Origin: Ephemerocybe angulata
Lineage: Eukaryota > Basidiomycota > Agaricomycetes > Agaricales > Psathyrellaceae
NCBI GenBank assembly: GCA_013368325.1
Contig: JAACJK010000175.1
Span: 186,001 to 250,000 of the forward strand
Length of the DNA: 64,000 bases
Direction: 5' to 3'
Made by a program: the position numbers and the translations under genes. The notes below the pieces were generated by a model, which was not told the origin of the DNA, ran no database searches, and saw only the letters and a list, made by a program, of their open reading frames with translations. Every line of letters begins with the position of its first letter. Positions within the stretch are counted from its first letter, which is position 1. Shown one piece after another: positions 57,483 through 64,000 of this stretch.

Positions 57483-59622
57483 CTAAGCCTCGTAGTCCGC
57501 TGCGGCTGATTGGATGAGTTCTTTTGTCTTTTGGCTGCGTGGTTTGATCACGCATTTGAATGGGAGAGAGTGTCTGCAGCAGGGTTTCAGCAAGGGGATG
57601 AAAGGATGTTCACTGAACTACTTACGAGGTGATTCCAGCGGCGACGTCAAGCGGGGGCTCGATGACATTCCCCTCCTCGTCCTTGGCTTTGGATATCTCG
57701 AATGTGGCGAGGATGCAGGCTGCGCTGAGGAATAGTTGGGAGAGGGCAATGTGGAACCCGGGGCACATCCTGTCGGGAAAGGGGATCGGGTCAGCAACAT
57801 AGCACTCGTCTTAGTTTTCGAGGCGAAGTGAGATGATATCACCTACCTTCGTCCGAAACCGAACGCGATGGTTTGCGGATCCCTGACCTCCTGGTTGTGC
57901 GAGAGGCCGTCGGGGGATAGGAAGCGCTCTGGGCTGAACTCCTCTGGGTTGGGGTATATTTTTGGGTCGAATAGCATTCCTCGTTGGTTGGGGATGATTA
58001 GGGTGTTCTTGGGGATGTAATAGCCGTTGTAGACGTCGTCTTCTGTGCTCAGGTGGGGTAGACCTGTAGTATTAGTAAGTTGTTAGCATTCGCTGGTTCA
58101 TTTTGGGATGATGGTGGTTTGTACGGACCAATTCCAGATACAGGACGCCATCTTCAACGAGTCAGGGTCAGGTTTCGCCGGGTCGAACAGGTATATTAAT
58201 TTGAACTGACCTGACGACCTCCTTCAGTACAGCCCGCAAATAAGGAAGCTTCTCCTCGTCTGATAGGTCTGGGAGACGGTCAGACCCCACGACAGTATCA
58301 AGCTCCTTTCTCGCCTTGGCTTGGATTTCTGGGAACAAGGTCATTGCCAGGATGAAGTTGGTGATTGTGGCATGGGTGGTATCGTATCCAGCTGATGGAA
58401 TTTGGGTCAAGTATTAAGTTCATTAACTGTTTGCACCCGAGTGCGATGAAATGGGATTTGGACGTACCACCGAAGAAGACACTTGCTACTTCCTTGAGCT
58501 CCAGTATAGCATCCTGAATTTGTTTGGGATCCTCCATGTCGCGGATCTCCTCAAGAGCCATAGAAACAAGGGACGGTCGCGCCGTCCCATTCGCCTTCAT
58601 AGAATCCCAGTCAGTATCATAATATAACATCCTCATGTTCGAAAAACCCACAATGTGTCGCTCAGCGTCGGCAAACGGCATATCAAGCAGCCTGTTCATA
58701 GTCTCCCTCCCCCGCCTCGCATCCTCAAAGAACCCGGTGCCAGGAAGCCACTTCGGGAGGTACTTCATCCAGGGGATTGTGTCGACGAGGTATCGCCCCG
58801 GAATGAAGGCCTCGAGGACTTGGTCCAGGGAGTCCTGGGCTATCTTGATGTTTGGATCGTTCTTCGCGCGGATGGGCATTCCGTAGGCCATGGAGATGAC
58901 GGCTGCGCCGACCATGCTACGTTCAATTTAGCGTGGCGTTAGTATGGATATTCGCGTGCAAGGGTGGTAAGTAGAAGGGTAGGTTCGCTTACTGCTTGAT
59001 GTGGGTTATGAAGTCTTCTGGGGAGGCTAAGAGCTTGGGGAGCATGAGGCGAGTGAACTCTCGCACACGGGGGTGGTAGGCGGGTGTGTTGCTCGCTGAG
59101 AAGTATTTCGAGAACAAGCGCCGTTGGCTTTTCCACTTGGAGTTGTAGGGTAGCGTTGGCATGGTCCAGTCGTATCCCATCCTGGATACAGGTGAATAAG
59201 CTACTGTCAGCTGTACGTAGAGAGACCGACCGGCTTACAGCTCGTTCACCATTGTGAAGGAAGAGCGCCCGGAATAGATGGCCGAGCGTGAATCGAAGAG
59301 GTCCTTGACCATCTGGTACGAGTTTATGACGATAATGCCCATTCCAGCTGCGTCGAGGTATATGATATCTGAGTCTGCTCGACCCTTGAGTTCCCGGGAC
59401 ATTCAGCCGTGAATATGGAGAGCACATACTCAGCTCTTTCCCCCATCGCTCGAAGGCGAACCATCCGTGGCTAGTGGGCATCTGCAGTGCATGCCCAAGC
59501 AGTGGTAGACGACCCTTGGGGGACGGCGGGAGAGCATATTTTTCTTTGTTCTTGCGCTTTAGGAAGAGGAATACGCTTGCAGCCAGGACGACGACGCCGA
59601 CATCTTGGAAGTTCAAAGGCAT
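57483..59622 (-). CDS. Cytochrome P450 monooxygenase
   Basis: A heme-thiolate oxygenase anchored in the ER. The start at 59622 gives a membrane anchor (MPLNFQDVGVVVLAASVFLFLKR) and the proline hinge LPPSPKGRLPLLGHALQMP. Later exons show KWKSQRRLFSKYFSASNTPA (helix C region), AGYDTTHATITNF (I-helix AGxDT oxygen-activation motif, normally AGxDTT), LRAVLKEVVR (ExxR), FSPERFLSPDG (PERF) and the heme loop FGFGRRMCPG with the Cys ligand. An intron (about 57765-57848) splits the heme loop inside FGFGR|RMCPG. At the 3' end GITS is followed by a GTAAGT donor; splicing to SLPFKCVIKPRSQKTKELI restores a usual P450 C-terminus and moves the stop to 57483. The substrate is unknown; the Agaricomycete CYP repertoire is large, and no tailoring cluster is seen around it. 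Confidence 0.92.
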
Positions 59623-59958
59623 CGTATCGTCTGCACTGCGAAGAGAAGGATCGATGGCCTGAGGATTCGTGGAGGCTGCTTCACAGCGAGGGAAGAGTCA
59701 AGGGGGTACCGAAGAACGTCAATCGGTCTTAGTAGCCTTTGCCTTTATACCTTTTCCAACCTTACGGTACACTTGACATGTGTCTGTGGGGTGACTGTGG
59801 GCGCTACACCTGCCTATAATGGGTTAAGGAAGATGATTCGAATTCTTGGCCGCCCACTCGGGGACCTTCAAATATTTACACGGGAAAGGAGGAGGTGCTG
59901 GTTTTAGGGAGCAACCAATGTTGGACGTCGGACTCGAGCTCCATTCAAGCCTCCGAGT
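59623..59958. other. Intergenic gap upstream of the P450 gene
   Basis: About 340 bp between the P450 start and the I9 inhibitor's 3' end. A short AT run lies near 59870. No motif assigned. Confidence 0.4.
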
Positions 59959-60376
59959 TTAATTAATTGAGGTGATAATCACCCGTGGGTACTCAGTCGG
60001 CATGCCGCCTTGCACTCGCGGGAGCTCTCTATTCTGGAAGAGAGAAAACGTTTCTGCGTCCTGAAGCGCAGGTAATGAATATACGGTCCTCAAACGAAAC
60101 AACTGAGATTGCTGCAGAGCGACTCACCTCCTCGATCATCTTTACATCATCAGAAGCTCGAAGAAAATCAAGCGTCTCCTCGCTAAAGGTCCCTGAGTAC
60201 GCATCCAGATGTTTAAAGATGTCCTTTATTTCCGAGCCGAAGAGATGGGGGCGAAGCGCCGCGAAATGGGTCTCCTTGTCGACGCCCTTTTTAAGGGTAA
60301 CGATGTAGGTGGTTGACTCTTTTTTCTTCCCCTCCGTCGTATGCGCCATATCGATTGTGGGTGCCGAGTCCGCCAT
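59959..60376 (-). CDS. Inhibitor I9-type protease inhibitor (Pbi2-like)
   Basis: A small protein resembling the propeptide of subtilisin-type proteases, as in the yeast vacuolar proteinase B inhibitor Pbi2. The chosen start at 60376 gives MADSAPTIDMAHTTEGKKKE; a longer in-frame extension to 60472 exists but lacks conservation features. The core reads STTYIVTLKKGVDKETHFAA, then LFGSEIKDIFKHLDAYSGTF and SEETLDFLRASDDVKMIEE, matching the I9 pattern Y-I-V-x-x-K ... F ... Y-x-G-F/T ... L ... V-x-x-I-E-E. A GTGAGT donor follows EE. Splicing to DAETFSLFQNRELPRVQGGM, ending ITSIN at 59959, is likely; reading through would give an atypical tail. There is no signal peptide, so it is a cytosolic inhibitor or chaperone-like protein. 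It is divergent to the RING gene. Confidence 0.83.
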
Positions 60377-60729
60377 AGAAGATGAGAGATAAGGCTGTAG
60401 AAGTGCTTCAAGTGCGGGTAGATGGCGTAGATGGGGGATGTTTGCAAAGATACGGTGATGGCCCGAATGCACAGGCTTTTATCCCGTCATTTGAGACCTC
60501 CAAGTCTTACCTACTCCACCGTCTGAAACTCCAACTAAAGGTGCGCTGAACAAGCGCTGGACACGCGCCGGGAACGTGCCACCACACAAACCCAAACATC
60601 GCGTGTCAAACGCGTCGAAAACTCGTTGTGTTTGAGTTGCCTGCGGCCATCAGCCACGCCGAAATACATATGTCTTCCGCCCCACCACCTTCCCCCTATC
60701 CCTCCTGAACCCAGTCCCAAATCCCTGAC
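60377..60729. promoter_or_regulatory. Shared divergent promoter region (I9 inhibitor/RING gene)
   Basis: 353 bp between two divergent start codons. No TATA box or named site identified by eye. Confidence 0.45.
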
Positions 60730-62137
60730 ATGAACGCCCAGCTGCTCTGCCAAATATGCCTGAACACCTACTTGTGCAGCCAGTTCAAGAGCTTCATCTG
60801 CGGTGCGTCCCACACGGGTTTCAAGTACAAGTCCAAGGAGTACATAGTAGGAGTACATAGTATTCAACTCACCCTCGAATGAACGGCAGGCCATGGATAC
60901 TGCAAAACGTGCGTCGACACCCTCTTCGAGCGCAGCCCGACGAAATGCCCCGCCTGCCGGCGCGCCCTGCGTCGCGTAGACGTGCACGACCTCTTCCTGG
61001 ATCTCCAGGTCGTCGACCCCAAGGTCACCTTCACGGACAAGGTCATCGAGGGCTTCGGGAAGATGGACGAGGCGACTCCTCTGGACAGCGTAAAGCGCGC
61101 GGCGGAGAAGATCGAGAGGGGCGCAAAGGTTTCGAAAGGCGACAAGGATCTGACGGTAAGTGGCAGCCCAACCCGCCCTCCCTGCCACTGTGTGTTACTC
61201 TCGACTGAAGACGACGGACGTGTAGACACGCCTCCTCGAATCCATCGAAGACTTCAAACAACGCATCATCCCCGTCTTCGCCCTAGTCCAATCCCAACGG
61301 CAAGAAATCGCCACTCTCAAAGCGCAGGCAGCCTCCTCCTCAGCCTCCCTCCACTCCCTCCAGAACCGCTTCAAGCGCCTCGACGCCCTCCCCGCCAAAC
61401 TCACCCTCCTAGAGCACGAGCGCGACAAGGCGCTCCAGCTCGCCGAAGACGCCGCCACCGCCGTCGTGAACCTCCGCAGCGAACTGGACACAGCCCGCAC
61501 AGAACGCGAACAGTATCAGAAGATGTACGAGGCCACGGAGAACGAGAAACGGCATATTGCAGGGCGCGACGCAGCGAACGCGGGCGCTCTGAAACGTACA
61601 AGAGAGAAGCTGGCTCACGTGCGGGAAGAGCTTAAGGATCTTAAGGAGAAACACCAGCATCTCGTCGCTGAATCGCAGATGCAGATGCTGAGTAGTAGTA
61701 ATCCCACTTCAACTTCGCCGTACCCGTACCGAGAACCACGGCAGCCGCAGGTGCGCAGCGCGTATTCAGTTATCTATCAGCTCTGTGTAACAGCCCGCTC
61801 ACAACAGCGCCTTCAGGACTACGACGACGGCGACTTTTCGAGCCACGAAACCCGCCAACCACTACAAGTACGACAAGTCCGAGCCGCATCATCCCAAGTT
61901 GAGAATCAACCGATACCGATACCCGACTTCGAAGGTCTTCCCCGCCCAGGTTCGTTTGGCTCCAACTGGCAGCTAGCATCCAACAGAAGTTACGGCGCTC
62001 TGGGGAAAGTTAAGGGCAAGATGACGACGCCGCCGACGCATCGGAGGGTGGCGAACCCGATGGTCCTCAAACTCGATGGCAAAGGGAAACCGACGACTGC
62101 TGTCCAGCTTGGTCCCAAGCGCTCGTTGAGGGTCTGA
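60730..62137 (+). CDS. RING-finger protein with coiled coil
   Basis: The start at 60730 gives MNAQLLCQICLNTYLCSQFK, then SFICG | HGYCKTCVDTLFERSPTKCP and ACRRALRRVDVHDLFLDLQV. The C-x2-C...C-x-H-x2-C-x2-C...C-x2-C arrangement is an N-terminal C3HC4 RING; the intron inside ICG|HGYC is in phase. A long helical coiled coil follows (IIPVFALVQSQRQEIATLKA, LEHERDKALQLAEDAA, REKLAHVREELKDLKEKHQH), then a disordered C-terminus with HRRVANPMVLKLDGKGKPTT, ending GPKRSLRV-stop at 62137. A RING plus coiled coil suggests an E3 ubiquitin ligase that dimerises (TRIM-like order without B-box). The substrate is unknown. The RING is on firm ground; the last exon join near 61750-61810 is approximate. Confidence 0.85.
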
Positions 62138-62363
62138 ACGAAGTCAGGTCCATCCATCCATATCCTAACTTATATATCTATCGCTTTCGTATTGCTTTCG
62201 GATTGTATCATTATCGTTGTTGGACTCGAGAAAGGTGTCGCGGAGAAGGAGGCATGTCTTATTCGCGAAGTGTGGGTGGGCTCATGCAAGGGATGTAATG
62301 CCATAGAGAATGAAATGCATAGTCGCGCATGGGAGGTACAACAACAACGAAGGGGCATAGCAT

Positions 62364-63067
62364 TTATTTCTGAAGAATACATCAGGATTGCACATACGAT
62401 ACGAGAGACACGGCGGCTACTCACCAGGATGATACCGTCGAAGCGCTGCTTGAACCATGCCTGAGTGTCCTCCTTCTTCACCTTGTGGGTGAACCCGATC
62501 CTGGCCTTCTTGGCCCTGCGCTTCGCCACCCGGGCACCCGGGCGACCCATCACAACGTAGAAGTCCATACCGAAGATACCGATACCGGGGTCGTATCGGG
62601 CGCCCAAATCGATGTGCTCCTGGATACCGAAACCGAAGTTTCCGGTCTCCGAGAAGTTCTTGCGGCGCAGCTCGTACTCCTTGACCTTCAGACCACGCTC
62701 CAGGATCTCCTCGGCCTTGGGGCCACGGATGGTGACGTGGACGGCGATCTTTTCGTTCCTTCGGATACCGAATGTTCGGACGGTGTAGCGCGCCTTGGAG
62801 GTAACGGGGGTCTGACCGGTGAGCTGCTCGAGGACCTTCGAGGCACGGGTGAGACGATCTCCGGATTCACCGACGGAGATGTCTGCGGGGGGCTGGGGTT
62901 AGGCAACGACGACGACGACTGCAATTAACCAGGATTCAGAGACGCACTGATCACGAGCTTGTCGATGCGGAGCTCACGCATGGGGTTGCTGGGGGTCGTT
63001 TTTTCGGCCTTGGGGAGACATAGTTTCAGCCTTCGTCGTCGTCGGGAACGGCGGCAAAACTCACCAT
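62364..63067 (-). CDS. RPL11: 60S ribosomal protein L11 (uL5)
   Basis: A structural protein of the large ribosomal subunit that contacts 5S rRNA. The first exon is only the ATG (63067-63065), directly followed by GTGAGT (intron to 63009). Exon 2 reads [20 protein letters not shown], exon 3 [80 protein letters not shown] and [20 protein letters not shown], with [20 protein letters not shown] at the end. The terminal GTGAGT donor and a TTCAG acceptor add L-K-stop (stop at 62364-62366). All joins are in phase and match the family throughout. High conservation makes this the most secure call in the window. Confidence 0.97.
63009..63064 (-). other. Intron directly after the RPL11 start codon
   Basis: A 56-nt intron, ATG|GTGAGT ... 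CCCAAG|GCC, leaving an initiator-only first coding exon. Reading through the intron from the ATG does not reach the conserved [10 protein letters not shown] in frame, so splicing is required. Confidence 0.85.
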
Positions 63068-64000
63068 TTTGTCGAGGAGGAGGTGTTGTCGTTGCGCCCT
63101 TACCTGTGACTACGATTCCTTGCCTGGTGTTGCGTTGCGCGTGCCGAGCGGTGGCTGAAACCTTATTTTGGGCAGCTGCATATGTCCCCCGGCAACTCCC
63201 GGCCGCAAATTCGGCCGACCCGTGGGACTTGCGCCTGTTTCTGCTCTTCTCGGTGAGGACGTCAGGGCGTCGAGCTCGCTGTGTTCACGTCGCCGGGCAC
63301 TCTGAATTTACTCGTCTTTGCGCTACTATCATGTCGACTACATCGTGAACATAATGAAAACGAACAGTGTCGCCATACTTTCACCCTCTGCCAGCTTCGA
63401 TGGATGGCCCATCCTTTTGCCTGGAAAAGGAGCTTGGCGAAATTTCGACATTGTGGCGTCGTCGTCGGGCTGGAGCCTGGAGGAACCTTCGAGGTGGACA
63501 CGATCCGAGTTACCCGCAGAGTCGGAAAACCTCTCTCCGGGTGGATGGGCTGCCAGTGGGTGATCATGATACGGTTGGACGCTGCGCCCGGTAGCCCACA
63601 TCTGCGAGTCTCATGGAGCGGCGTTGTAACGGCAGGAGGTGACGGTAAAGCAGCGGTCTCTACTTGATGTATGGTTTAAGCGCCCTACTGAGTTCTCCTG
63701 TCCAAGTAGCCCGACGATCTCGTCTCGGCCCAAGAATCTCCCCGTCGACGCAATTTGGATTTTCGGTTTTGATGGGCCCACCCAACTCCCACATGTTCAA
63801 TTGCACATGTCCTTGGACGACAGTGTCCATTGCGGTTCTCGGTTCGCGGACCACGCCTGGCTGGCTATGTACCCGGTCTGCCGCAGTCTGGTGCGAGGCA
63901 GTAAATTCGTTGGAATGAGTTCCTCTGACAAGGTGCTTTGAGCGCAGTAACGTGATGGCATGATCGTAGCTGCCTAATCCTTACAGCGCCTTACTTCCAG
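63068..64000. other. Right-end region, no supported gene
   Basis: Begins with the RPL11 promoter. At 63262-63667 five open frames (75-128 codons) overlap on both strands, none with a recognisable motif, so no choice can be made. Nothing else was recognised to the window edge. Confidence 0.4.

Noticed and set aside
60535..61188. 217-codon minus-strand open frame opposite the RING gene
   Set aside because: It lies antisense to the well-supported RING and coiled-coil exons; its length follows from codon bias of the real gene.
63262..63667. Protein-coding gene at the right end
   Set aside because: Five overlapping frames on both strands with no motif; no basis to choose one.

Overview
The window is nuclear DNA of a filamentous basidiomycete, most likely an Agaricomycete. 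The reasons are dense short spliceosomal introns (mostly about 50-65 nt, GTRNGT donors, YAG acceptors), eukaryotic housekeeping genes (ATP4, STT3, VPS25, ABP1, RPL11), and several protein types typical of mushroom-forming fungi. I cannot name the species. Gene models were joined by hand from open frames, splice signals and family knowledge, so exon edges are predictions.

Layout. 1-7.5 kb (minus strand): the 5' part of a long coiled-coil protein running off the left edge, then an HSF-type transcription factor. 7.5-18.4 kb: a gene-poor block of about 11 kb whose main feature is a 750-bp foldback with two perfectly identical 313-bp arms, each with a tRNA-like A box/B box. 18.4-24.4 kb (plus): mitochondrial ATP synthase subunit 4, then a gene fusing a multi-pass membrane N-terminus to ankyrin repeats. 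25.4-30.1 kb (minus): an unrecognised protein, an INO80F/TFPT-like protein and a small secreted protein. 32.4-35.1 kb (plus): a secreted GH5 beta-glucanase. 37.7-46.7 kb: an F-box/LRR-like protein (plus), a BRCT-domain protein, an Abp1-type actin-binding protein and a type-B carboxylesterase (all minus). 47.1-54.1 kb: a fungus-specific protein of unknown function and VPS25 (minus), then a Mn-type CDF transporter and a rhodopsin-like 7TM protein (plus). 54.5-63.1 kb: STT3 (plus), a cytochrome P450 (minus), an I9-type protease inhibitor (minus), a RING/coiled-coil protein (plus) and RPL11 (minus). The last 0.9 kb shows nothing I can support.

The genes do not form an evident metabolic cluster. 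They are ordinary housekeeping genes (mitochondrial ATP synthesis, ER N-glycosylation, ESCRT-II sorting, actin patches, the ribosome) mixed with fungal accessory genes. VPS25/CDF and the I9 inhibitor/RING gene are divergent pairs sharing about 320-350 bp. The items most worth a second look are the foldback, the 7TM-ankyrin fusion with a predicted GC-AG intron (a second one is in ATP4), the single-codon first exon of RPL11, and the reconstructed BRCT and INO80F-like proteins.
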